This document shows positions 6,925-14,239 of a stretch of DNA of 15,276 nt, in pieces. Position 1 is the first letter of the stretch. Every line of letters starts with the position of its first letter. The notes beneath the pieces are model-generated. The model saw nothing but the letters and a program-made list of their open reading frames with translations, was not told the origin of the DNA and made no database searches. This stretch comes from Anaerolineales bacterium. GTDB taxonomy: Bacteria; Chloroflexota; Anaerolineae; Anaerolineales; Anaerolineaceae. The DNA lies in NCBI GenBank assembly GCA_020060485.1, contig JAGVAB010000081.1:1-15276 (forward strand), in the 5' to 3' direction. The translations under genes were made by a program, and so were the position numbers.

Positions 6925-7056
6925 CTACTCAGGCGTGGCATTTTGATGAGGTTGGAGACCAATGCAGCTGCAAGGCGTCCCGGACAATGAGGGACGGCTC
7001 GCAGCTGGTCGCAAAAGTATGCTCCTCCAGCGACATCATTTGGAGAGGTTGAGTAG
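6925..7056 (+). promoter_or_regulatory. Candidate structured leader RNA upstream of the hybrid kinase
   Basis: Nested, non-crossing inverted repeats fill this stretch. Closing stem P1 pairs CTACTCA (6925-6931) with TGAGTAG (7050-7056). Inside, TGATG (6944-6948) pairs with CATCA (7034-7038). That encloses TTGG/CCAA (6952-6955/6959-6962), a long hairpin of CAGCTGC plus CGTCCC against GGGACG plus GCAGCTG (6965-7007, 9-base loop, two mismatches), and TCGC/GCGA (7009-7012/7030-7033). It sits between a -10 at 6876-6881 and the ribosome site of the kinase. CCTC (7024-7027) could instead pair with the GAGG of that site (7072-7075), which would allow control of translation. I cannot match it to a known riboswitch class. 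Confidence 0.5.
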
Positions 7057-7081
7057 ATACTTTCAAACATTGAGGCGGGGC

Positions 7082-10000
7082 ATGGAGCAAAAACGAAATT
7101 TATCAATAGTGGAATTGCCCTTAAAGGTGTTGGGGGTTGCATTAGTACATATTCTGCTGGCCAATCTTACACACTGGACGGCATTCAGGGGTGGTGAGCT
7201 GCGGCTGTTCTGGCCTGCACCAGCCTTTGCCATTTTTGCTATAGCGGTTTTTGGCTCCTGGGCAATAACCGGGATTGGATTGGGGGCTTTTATTCATTAT
7301 TGGTGGGTCATGTCCGCTGAACGAGCAGGTTTTTTGGCTTTGTTGGGGGCGACAGGTGCAACAGTCGTGATGCTGAGCGGAGTCCTGCTTTTTGTTTTCT
7401 GGATGAAGCGGTGGTTGGGCCAAATCCCGGAAAGACCATCAAAAGCGCATTTTTCCAAATTCATATTGATCAATGTTCTGGTAAGCTGGGTTTTTCCTTT
7501 CGCAACCATGGCGGGGCTGCGCCTGGCGGTTCTGCCTGTGCCGGGCAGTTTGGTTGATCCATGGCTGGCGATGTATGTTGGCGCAGCAGTGAGCAATCTG
7601 GTGATCCTGCCGGTACTGTTGGTGGCAAACCAGTGGAAGAACAAGCACATGGTCAGCAACTGGCTGCCGCTGGTGATCCTGGGGGTGGGCGTTGGGGTGA
7701 CGCTGATGTTAACGCTGGGGGTGCATTTCAGAGAACAGGAAACCCTGGAAATGCGGTTTGACAGTGCAGCGGAAAATGTCCGTATTGTCGTGCAGCAATC
7801 CCTGCAACTTGGCTACCATGATCTCAATCTGTTGGCCAAGTTCTTCCGCTCTTCTGAGGAAGTGACCCGGGAAGAATTTCGTGAGTTTACGGCCCCCTTT
7901 CTGTCTGGCGACCGGCGCACTTCCGGCTTGGTGAGCTTGCACTGGATTCCCGTCGTAACAAGGGAAGAGCGGGCTGCGTTGGAGGCAGATGCTGTCCGGC
8001 AGGGTGTGACGGGATTCAACTTTCTCAATTGGGAACCAGACGGCAAGTATTCTCTGGCTGAGGAAAGAGATGTTTATTACCCGGTTTATTTTTCGGAAAA
8101 CGGGGAAAGCAGCGATCAAATGCTCGGTTTGGACCTGGGAACGGTTGCCATCTTTTTGGATCGATTGGATGCAGCAAGCCGGATTGGTGGGGGAACGGTG
8201 CTGGAGTGCAGTCTGTTTTGTGACGGTGAGAAAGGCGACAAATACTTTCTGGTGGTTCTGCCAGTATTTGAGTTGGGTCAGGATGAGCCTGCCGGGTTTG
8301 TGGGCGGTGTTTTTCGAATGGAGGAATGGATCTCAAGTGCGGTTGACAGCCTGCCGGCCATTGGAAGGGATAAGTACATCTTTGAGGAAAAAGCTCCGTC
8401 TGGGGAGCAGTTATTGTTTGCCGCAATTGAAAGAACGCAAACGGAAACGGTTGCAGTTGATCCCGGATTGACGGCGGAGAGTCTGGCAGAGGGTATCTTC
8501 TATCAGGCTCCGCTATATTTTCTGGATGCGAACTGGCTTTTGATCATCAAACCGGCGCCAAAATTTCTGGCAGAGAATACAAGTTGGATGCAGTGGCTGG
8601 TGCTGGCGAGCGGATTGGTGATTACGCTCATCATCAGCTTATCTACAGCAGAGAATCATAAAATGATCCAGGCATTGCGAGACAGCCGGGAACAGTATCA
8701 ACTGCTGGCTGAAAATGTTTCTGATGTGATTTGGACATATGATGTGGATGAGGCCCGGCTAATGTATGTCAGTCCCTCGGTGGAGGGTTTGCTGGGGATA
8801 GCAGCAGATGAAATTCTGGAAAAGCATCTCGAAGAGCTGATAACTCCGCGATCCTTAGATTACTTGCAAAAGGCGGGCGGTGAACGGCTGGCGGCATTTC
8901 TGGCAGGGGATGTAAGTGAATACCAGGATGAAATTGAAATGTTCAGTCGCGGGGCCATTATTTGGGTGGAAATCTCTGCGCGGGTCATGAAAAACCAGAG
9001 GAATAACCACGTTGAGCTGTATGGTGTATCGCGGAATATCAGCGGAAGGAAGAAAGCCGAAGAGACCTTGCAACAACGAGAGGCGCTGTTGCAGGCGGCA
9101 CAGCGGTTGAGCAAATTGGGCGGGTGGGAATGGGACGTTGAGCAGGAGAGCATGTATTGGACGGCTGAAGTGTTCAGGATTCATGGTCTGGATCCTGAAA
9201 AATTTCCCTATGGTTCATCTGAATTGGTTGAAAAAAGCCTGGCCTGTTATGATGAGCCGGGAAGGCAAGCCATCCTCGATGCGTTCAGGCGTTGTGTAGG
9301 CGAAGGTATAGCGTATGATTTGATTGTGCCTTTTACCACTGTCGTGGGGGAGAAATTGTGGGTACGGACGACAGCAGAAGCACGCCAGGAGGGCGGCAAG
9401 GTGGTCAAAGTGATCGGTAATTTAATGGACATTACCGATCACAAGAAGGTTGAAGAGGCGCTTAAGGAACAGGAAAGCATCCTGCAAAAGATCTTTGAAT
9501 TGCTGCCAATCGGATTGTGGTTTGCAGACAAGAACGGTAAATTGATCAGGGGAAATCCGATGGGGGTGAAGATCTGGGGAGCTGAGCCAAAAGTTGATAT
9601 TTCGGAGTATGGAGTGTTCAAGGCGCGGCGGCTGCCATCGGGGGAGGAAATCGCTGCGGATGATTGGGCTTTGGCACATACGATAACAGAGGGGATGACG
9701 ATCACGGATGAACTGCTGGAGATTGAAGCCTTTGACGGGAAAAAGAAGATCGTCCTTAATTATACAACGCCGGTTTTGGATGAAGCAGGGGAAATCCTGG
9801 GGGCGATCATCGTTAACCAGGATGTGACTGAAAGCAAGCGGATGGAAAAGATGCTGGAAGAGGAGCGTAATTCACTTGCCAGACGGGTGGCTGAGCGGAC
9901 AGCAGATTTGCAGCACAGTAACACCTTGCTGGAGGAGGCGCTAAAAGCCAAAGATGCATTCCTGGCAAACATGAGCCATGAATTGCGCACGCCATTGACA

Positions 10001-11107
10001 GCCATTCTGGGACTGTCGGAGCTGCTCACTACCCAGGCTTATGGAGACCTGAACGAGAGGCAACAGAAATACCTGACGACAATTGAACAGAGCGGGCAGC
10101 ATTTACTGGCATTGATCAATGATATTCTTGACCTGGCAAAAGCAGGGGCAGGCAAACTGGATCTTATGCTGGAGATGGTTGTTGTGGAGGATGTTTGCCA
10201 GGCCAGTCTGGCATTTATTCGTACGATTGCAGAAAAGAAAAACGTTCAGGTTGCGTATGTGCAGGTGGATCAAAACCTGGTGGTTGCGGCAGATGCAAGA
10301 AGGCTGCGCCAGATCCTGATCAATTTGCTGAACAACGCGGTCAAGTTCACGCCACAAGGTGGTCAGGTGTCGCTGGTAGTAGAGCCAGATGAAGAAGCTG
10401 GTGTCCTTTCATTCACGGTGTACGATACGGGGATTGGAATTTCTGCGGAGGACAAGGGTAAATTGTTCCAACCTTTTACACAGCTGGATAGCGGGTTGGA
10501 CAGAGAATTTGAAGGCAGCGGCCTGGGGCTGGCTTTGGTGCACAGGCTGGTGGATTTGCATCAGGGAAGTATTGCGGTGGAGAGCGAGGGCATTCCCGGA
10601 AAAGGCAGCAAATTCATTGTCAAACTGCCCTGGAAAGGGGATCTGATTGCCAGCAAGATCAAGGCTGGCCTATATACGGGTGGAGAGGGTGGTGAAATCA
10701 AAGACGGGATGTTTGATGCAAGACAAAGAGGCGTGATTCTACTAGCCGAAGACAATGAAGCAAATCGCCTGACCATAGTTGAATATTTACGGAAGACAGG
10801 ATATGAGGTTATTGAGGCGTGTAATGGACAGGAGGCAGTCGATTTAGCGAAAGCGTATTCTCCTGACCTGATCGTGATGGATATATTCATGCCCGTCATG
10901 GACGGTTTGGCTGCAATACAAAGCTTGCGTCAGGTGGAAGGTTTTGCAAAGACGCCGATTCTTGCTTTGACAGCCTTGGTCATGCCAGAGGACAAGGAAC
11001 GCTGCCTGAAAGCTGGCGCAGACGAAGTGCTCACAAAACCGGTTCATCTCCGTGTTTTGACTGACAGATTAGCTGCCTTGCTGAAAACTGGCAAAGCTGA
11101 ATTATAA
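7082..11107 (+). CDS. Membrane hybrid sensor histidine kinase (MASE1-CHASE-PAS3-HisKA-HATPase-REC)
   Basis: This 1341-residue kinase senses signals at the membrane and inside the cell and passes phosphate from His to its own receiver. Order of parts: MASE1 multi-pass membrane domain (about 10-215), extracytoplasmic CHASE domain (about 235-425, with GFNFLNWEPDGKYSL), a membrane helix (about 505-522), three PAS domains with PAC ends (about 540-655, 680-785, 800-915), a coiled coil, HisKA with His966 in SHELRTPL, HATPase with N-box Asn1084/Asn1085, G1 Asp1115 (DTGIGIS) and G2 (GSGLGL, 1145), and a C-terminal REC with Glu1223/Asp1224, phospho-acceptor Asp1267 (MDIFMP), Thr1297 and Lys1319. All catalytic residues are present; there is no HPt domain and no response regulator next door. 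ATG 7082 is chosen because GAGG lies 6 bases upstream, MASE1 begins right after it, and the 40 extra codons of an ATG at 6962 fall inside the candidate leader RNA. Confidence 0.93.
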   Translation: MEQKRNLSIVELPLKVLGVALVHILLANLTHWTAFRGGELRLFWPAPAFAIFAIAVFGSWAITGIGLGAFIHYWWVMSAERAGFLALLGATGATVVMLSGVLLFVFWMKRWLGQIPERPSKAHFSKFILINVLVSWVFPFATMAGLRLAVLPVPGSLVDPWLAMYVGAAVSNLVILPVLLVANQWKNKHMVSNWLPLVILGVGVGVTLMLTLGVHFREQETLEMRFDSAAENVRIVVQQSLQLGYHDLNLLAKFFRSSEEVTREEFREFTAPFLSGDRRTSGLVSLHWIPVVTREERAALEADAVRQGVTGFNFLNWEPDGKYSLAEERDVYYPVYFSENGESSDQMLGLDLGTVAIFLDRLDAASRIGGGTVLECSLFCDGEKGDKYFLVVLPVFELGQDEPAGFVGGVFRMEEWISSAVDSLPAIGRDKYIFEEKAPSGEQLLFAAIERTQTETVAVDPGLTAESLAEGIFYQAPLYFLDANWLLIIKPAPKFLAENTSWMQWLVLASGLVITLIISLSTAENHKMIQALRDSREQYQLLAENVSDVIWTYDVDEARLMYVSPSVEGLLGIAADEILEKHLEELITPRSLDYLQKAGGERLAAFLAGDVSEYQDEIEMFSRGAIIWVEISARVMKNQRNNHVELYGVSRNISGRKKAEETLQQREALLQAAQRLSKLGGWEWDVEQESMYWTAEVFRIHGLDPEKFPYGSSELVEKSLACYDEPGRQAILDAFRRCVGEGIAYDLIVPFTTVVGEKLWVRTTAEARQEGGKVVKVIGNLMDITDHKKVEEALKEQESILQKIFELLPIGLWFADKNGKLIRGNPMGVKIWGAEPKVDISEYGVFKARRLPSGEEIAADDWALAHTITEGMTITDELLEIEAFDGKKKIVLNYTTPVLDEAGEILGAIIVNQDVTESKRMEKMLEEERNSLARRVAERTADLQHSNTLLEEALKAKDAFLANMSHELRTPLTAILGLSELLTTQAYGDLNERQQKYLTTIEQSGQHLLALINDILDLAKAGAGKLDLMLEMVVVEDVCQASLAFIRTIAEKKNVQVAYVQVDQNLVVAADARRLRQILINLLNNAVKFTPQGGQVSLVVEPDEEAGVLSFTVYDTGIGISAEDKGKLFQPFTQLDSGLDREFEGSGLGLALVHRLVDLHQGSIAVESEGIPGKGSKFIVKLPWKGDLIASKIKAGLYTGGEGGEIKDGMFDARQRGVILLAEDNEANRLTIVEYLRKTGYEVIEACNGQEAVDLAKAYSPDLIVMDIFMPVMDGLAAIQSLRQVEGFAKTPILALTALVMPEDKERCLKAGADEVLTKPVHLRVLTDRLAALLKTGKAEL

Positions 11108-11136
11108 ATAGATCGGGATGATTTGTAACTTTCAAT

Positions 11137-11166
11137 CCAGCTGGTTTGTTGGCGGCTGGTTTTTTT
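11137..11166 (+). terminator. Intrinsic terminator of the hybrid kinase gene
   Basis: CCAGC (11137-11141) and GCTGG (11155-11159) form the stem core, extended outward by two A-T pairs past a T-T mismatch. Seven Ts follow directly (11160-11166). It lies 30 bases after the kinase stop codon. The remaining bases up to 11316 hold no gene I can support. Confidence 0.75.
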
Positions 11167-11316
11167 GATTCTGCCCCAGTCTTGCAAAATAACCTGAACT
11201 TCAGCGGTTGTTTCTGGCAATTCACCGTAGTGCACTTTTTGATTTGCCATTGTGATGGTTTCCATGTCAGCCAGGTAATCGGGAAAAAGCAAGTGAAAAC
11301 TCAACCTGCACACATC

Positions 11317-12051
11317 TCAGTTCTTTTCGATGTCAATCAGACTGCGGCCCTTAAGGAACATTTCGGCGAAGGCAGGGGGGAGGTTCTGCTGCAGGACGGC
11401 ATCCACAGTGCGCTGCACGTCATAGGCCACGCGGTGATGGGTAACCTCAAGTGAATCTTCTTCCAGTTCCAGAAGAGCGTAGCAAGCACGCGGGTCGCCG
11501 TCATCCGGGCGGCCAACACTGCCGGTGTTGATAAAGCACACACCATCGATCGTAGCAATGAAGGATTGGTGGGAATGGCCGCAAATGCAAATGTCGGCAG
11601 CCGCGGCCAGGGCCAACTGTCGCAGGCGGCTTTTTGGGGTTTGGCTGTTGATGTATTCTTTGTTGGAAGCAGGACTGGCATGGGTCAGGAGGATGTCCTT
11701 TTCCATCAGTTTTAGGCGGCGCTGCTCGGGCAGGGATTGCAGGTAGGCGCGGTTGTCTGGCCGCAAGGTTTGCCAGGCCCATTGGAAGGCGAGAAGTTTG
11801 AGGGGATGTTTCTTTTTGCGCCATTTGGCCTCTTTGGCAGGGAAGGCCAGCGTTTTCAGGTCGTAATTCCCCAAAATGCTGAGGATATCTTTCTCTTGCA
11901 ACAGATCAAGGACCTGATTGGGAAACGGGCCGTAGCCAACAGAATCGCCAACGTTCCAGGCGGTTTCGACTTGCAGTGAGGCGGCATGGGCAAGGACGGC
12001 CTGCAAAGCGGGCAAGTTGGCGTGAATATCGCCAAGCAGGGCAATCTTCAT
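11317..12051 (-). CDS. Calcineurin-like metallophosphoesterase (YfcE/MJ0936-type)
   Basis: The 244-residue cytosolic protein carries the full two-metal phosphoesterase set: GDIHAN (Asp8, His10), GDSVGYGP (Asp36), GNYD (Asn62, with Tyr in place of the more usual His), LLTHASP (His124) and GHSHQ (His159, His161). TGSVGRP (177-182) is the typical post-active-site loop of this subfamily. Known relatives hydrolyse phosphodiesters or phosphomonoesters; the substrate here is not shown by sequence. Its ATG overlaps the stop of the CHAD gene by four bases (ATGA), so the two proteins are translated together. That makes a role in phosphate, polyphosphate or nucleotide turnover likely, which is inference. 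No terminator is obvious beyond its stop. Confidence 0.9.
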   Translation of the reverse strand: MKIALLGDIHANLPALQAVLAHAASLQVETAWNVGDSVGYGPFPNQVLDLLQEKDILSILGNYDLKTLAFPAKEAKWRKKKHPLKLLAFQWAWQTLRPDNRAYLQSLPEQRRLKLMEKDILLTHASPASNKEYINSQTPKSRLRQLALAAAADICICGHSHQSFIATIDGVCFINTGSVGRPDDGDPRACYALLELEEDSLEVTHHRVAYDVQRTVDAVLQQNLPPAFAEMFLKGRSLIDIEKN

Positions 12052-13139
12052 GCTGTCTCCGTCGGCGGCTCCTCATCCGCTGGCGGGTTGGTTTGCCACG
12101 TCTGGCGGGTTTCAGATTCATCTGTTTCTGCGGGGTCTTTAATTGGGAGTTTTTGGTCATCTACCAGCGGTTCAGGTTCAGGGTGGTAGATGATGGTGGG
12201 CAGTTTGGTGGCCTGGTAGAGACTGCCCCAAACGTTCTCACTTTTCCACTTTTCCCATTTGGGGATGAATTCCTGGTAGAGCCGGGAGCGGTTTTGACGG
12301 CGATCGCCCTGGAAGAAGTGAATGCCAGGCTGCAAGAGGTTGAAGGGACGGGTATGGCCAAAGTATTTGAGGGTGCGTTTGTGCTCGGTGACCAGGAATT
12401 TATCCAGCTTCACCAGCCAGATATCATCATCATGGATGTCGCCAAGTTGAGTCTGAATGTATTTTGCCACAGCCAATTGATCTTCGAGACGGTCTGTATA
12501 CAGGTTCTGGAAGATTTCCATGGTATAGCGCAGGCTCTTGGCAGCCAGGCGCATGGCATGCAGGTCTGCCACCAGTTTGGGGTTTTGAATGCGGCCATCA
12601 TAACTGAGCAAGTCGTTCATGCAGCGATTGATGGCATCAAAAGCGATCTCATATAGAGCAGGCGAAGGCGAGATCTCATCATTGGATGTCAATTTTTGCA
12701 GGCTGGTTGAGATTTCCTGGATGAGGCCATTTTTTTCAATATGGTCCAGGCTGGCAACAACTTCCGGCTGCAATTTGGTCCGCGATTGTCGCAGACGCAG
12801 CAAAATGCGGTGAATGCCTGGCCGGTATTGGTTTGAGGGTACATTTTGCAGTACGTCTTCCAATATGGCGATATGCACGTCCAGATCACGGGCTTTGCTA
12901 AGGGATTTGGTGAGGGCGCTGATCTCGGTCTGCCACAATCCGCGTTTCTTTTTGGGCAGGCAGGTGGAAAAAATTTCAAAGACACTGCGGAAACGGCGGG
13001 TGGCAACCCGCATGCGGTGTATATATTCAATGTCCTGCGCCTGGCGCACGCCTTCCCATTCGTTTTGGATGCTTTGCAAATGGCCTAAAAGGGCTGATGC
13101 GCCGAAGGCACACACCTGGTGGTCATCACTGGATTTCAA
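12048..13139 (-). CDS. CHAD domain protein (polyphosphate-binding)
   Basis: CHAD domains are helical bundles with basic pockets that bind inorganic polyphosphate and often sit next to polyphosphate or phosphate-uptake genes. The 363 residues show two helical repeats. The first has HRMRVATRRFRSVFEIF (41-57) and SLSKARDLDVHI (79-90); the second has LHAMRLAAKSLRYTMEIF (193-210) and QLGDIHDDDIW (231-241). These basic helices and acidic loops are the family signature. Residues about 318-363 form an extra Pro- and acid-rich tail (PEPEPL, PPADEEPPTETA) outside the usual fold. The start is a TTG at 13139: GGGAGG stands 6 bases upstream, and the next in-frame Met is residue 43 inside the first motif. 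It leads a two-gene unit with the phosphoesterase and follows phoU and pstB on the same strand. Confidence 0.9.
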   Translation of the reverse strand: MKSSDDHQVCAFGASALLGHLQSIQNEWEGVRQAQDIEYIHRMRVATRRFRSVFEIFSTCLPKKKRGLWQTEISALTKSLSKARDLDVHIAILEDVLQNVPSNQYRPGIHRILLRLRQSRTKLQPEVVASLDHIEKNGLIQEISTSLQKLTSNDEISPSPALYEIAFDAINRCMNDLLSYDGRIQNPKLVADLHAMRLAAKSLRYTMEIFQNLYTDRLEDQLAVAKYIQTQLGDIHDDDIWLVKLDKFLVTEHKRTLKYFGHTRPFNLLQPGIHFFQGDRRQNRSRLYQEFIPKWEKWKSENVWGSLYQATKLPTIIYHPEPEPLVDDQKLPIKDPAETDESETRQTWQTNPPADEEPPTETA

Positions 13140-13176
13140 GATTTACCTCCCGGTAGTTGGTGGGCAGGGATGCTGG

Positions 13177-13265
13177 GCAAGGGGGACGCGTTTCAGGCCC
13201 TTGCAGAATTTGATGAGCAAGCATCAGCAGGTTGGCACATTTTGGAGATCAAAGTGCTGCTGATG
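13177..13265 (-). promoter_or_regulatory. Leader of the CHAD mRNA with competing hairpins
   Basis: Read on the minus strand, CATCAGCAG (13265-13257) pairs with CTGCTGATG (13230-13222), a perfect 9-bp stem starting at the predicted transcript start. Directly after it, CTTGC (13221-13217) can pair with GCAAG (13204-13200), but the same bases as GCAAGGG (13204-13198) can pair instead with CCCTTGC (13183-13177). The two states exclude each other. No T-run follows, so any switch would act on translation or RNA stability. Confidence 0.4.
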
Positions 13266-13344
13266 TACATTGATTATACAGGGTAAACAGAACATCGTTG
13301 TATGGACAAGCAGGAAGTGATAGGGCAATTGCCTACATTGATTA
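13266..13344. repeat. Two 11-base direct repeats plus a palindrome at the CHAD promoter
   Basis: TACATTGATTA occurs at 13266-13276 and again at 13334-13344, 68 bases apart. The first copy overlaps the -10 element; the second abuts the perfect palindrome GGCAATTGCC (13324-13333). The layout suggests regulator sites, though chance is possible. Confidence 0.4.
13273..13281 (-). promoter_or_regulatory. -10 element of the CHAD-phosphoesterase unit
   Basis: The minus strand reads CTGTATAAT, with TATAAT at 13273-13278. The start site would be near 13266, giving a leader of about 127 bases before the TTG at 13139. No clear -35. It lies after the hairpin that follows phoU, so this pair likely has its own promoter. 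Confidence 0.55.
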
Positions 13345-13348
13345 CAAA

Positions 13349-13381
13349 CCACCCTTCCGGTTCTTAAAACCGGAAGGGTGG
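13349..13381 (-). terminator. Strong hairpin terminator after phoU
   Basis: CCACCCTTCCGGTT (13349-13362) and AACCGGAAGGGTGG (13368-13381) form a perfect 14-bp stem with a 5-base loop. It is 41 bases past the phoU stop. The T-run after it on the minus strand is short (tttg), but the stem is very stable. Confidence 0.8.
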
Positions 13382-13422
13382 AGAAAGTCGAATCTAATGG
13401 AACAATTGTCAGCCGGGAGTTT

Positions 13423-14157
13423 TTATTGAGTCAAATCCTGGTTTTCATCAGGTTCAGTTTCAACTTCTTCATCGTCAAAATCATCGATGCGATATTGGTC
13501 ATCATTGTCAAATTCCAGCAAATCACCGGTGGCGATGAAGACCGTGCGCTCGCAGATGTTGGTAACGCGGTCGGCCAGCCTTTCGAGGTTGTGGATGGCC
13601 CAGATGAGAAGATTTGCCTGGTCAATGATCTCTGGATTGGAGATCATTTCACTGACCAAATGGTGATAGATGTGATTGTAGAGGGCGTCAACCTTGTCAT
13701 CCTCATTGGGAATGGAGCGGGCGGCTTGCACGTCCAGATCAATGAAGGCACTGAGGGCGCGATGCAGCATGTCGACACCGATATCCGCCATGCGTTCGAT
13801 CTCTTTAATGGGGATGGAAAAATTGGTTTGACCCAAACGGAGGTTGACTTTGGCAATGCCTTTGGCGTAATCGCCCATGCGCTCCAGTTCGGTAATGACC
13901 TCAAACATGGCGGCGATCAATCGCAGATCGCGGGCCATTGGCTGCTGCGTGGCGATGAGGATCAGAATGCCATTTTCGATGGCAAAGCGGCGTTCATTGA
14001 TGAAGGTGTCATATTCATAGATATGCCGGGCGGCATCCAGATCACGGCGTTTGAGGGCATCGACGGATTTAAGGGTTGCTTCTTCTACCATGCTGCCCAG
14101 GATCAGGATTTCGTCTTTCAGGTTCTGGATTTGTTGTTCGAATGTCTTTCGAGCCAT
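13423..14157 (-). CDS. phoU: Phosphate-specific transport system accessory protein PhoU
   Basis: PhoU is a cytosolic helical protein that links the PstSCAB transporter to the PhoR/PhoB kinase system and restrains phosphate uptake. The 244 residues show the two three-helix repeats of the family. Each carries the metal-cluster signature E-x-x-x-D: LERMGD (Glu92, Asp96) and LERLAD (Glu192, Asp196), in ITELERMGDYAKGIA and IHNLERLADRVTN. The C-terminus from about residue 216 is an added acidic tail, rich in Asp and Glu, that is longer than in ordinary PhoU of about 220 residues. GAGGTG precedes the ATG by 4 bases. pstB lies 82 bases upstream on the same strand, the usual order. No PhoR or PhoB is in the window. 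Confidence 0.94.
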   Translation of the reverse strand: MARKTFEQQIQNLKDEILILGSMVEEATLKSVDALKRRDLDAARHIYEYDTFINERRFAIENGILILIATQQPMARDLRLIAAMFEVITELERMGDYAKGIAKVNLRLGQTNFSIPIKEIERMADIGVDMLHRALSAFIDLDVQAARSIPNEDDKVDALYNHIYHHLVSEMISNPEIIDQANLLIWAIHNLERLADRVTNICERTVFIATGDLLEFDNDDQYRIDDFDDEEVETEPDENQDLTQ

Positions 14158-14239
14158 GTTTCACCTCTTTGTGAACGCAGATAATGGCAAATTTTATGGT
14201 TTGTGTGCGTCGTACTTGCGATGCAGAGCGGGAATATTT

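Noticed and set aside
6925..7056. Assignment of the leader to a c-di-GMP (GEMM) or cobalamin riboswitch
   Set aside because: The conserved core bases of those classes that I remember are not present; only the general idea of a structured leader is kept.
6962..7081. 40-codon N-terminal extension of the hybrid kinase from ATG 6962 or ATG 7019
   Set aside because: The extension lies in the hairpin-rich leader, is unlike the MASE1 start of relatives, and ATG 7082 has its own GAGG site. The GGAG before 6962 keeps a small doubt.
11044..11313. Minus-strand frame of 89 residues containing MANQKVHYGELPETTAEVQV
   Set aside because: The text looks somewhat protein-like, but no ribosome site precedes either Met, it crosses the kinase terminator and overlaps the kinase 3' end. 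A BLASTP search could rescue it.
11976..12656. Plus-strand frame of 226 residues opposite the CHAD and phosphoesterase genes
   Set aside because: It crosses the junction of two clearly real minus-strand genes and shows no family motif.
13378..14184. Plus-strand frame of 268 residues opposite phoU
   Set aside because: A mirror of phoU codon structure; phoU has both metal-cluster motifs and a ribosome site.
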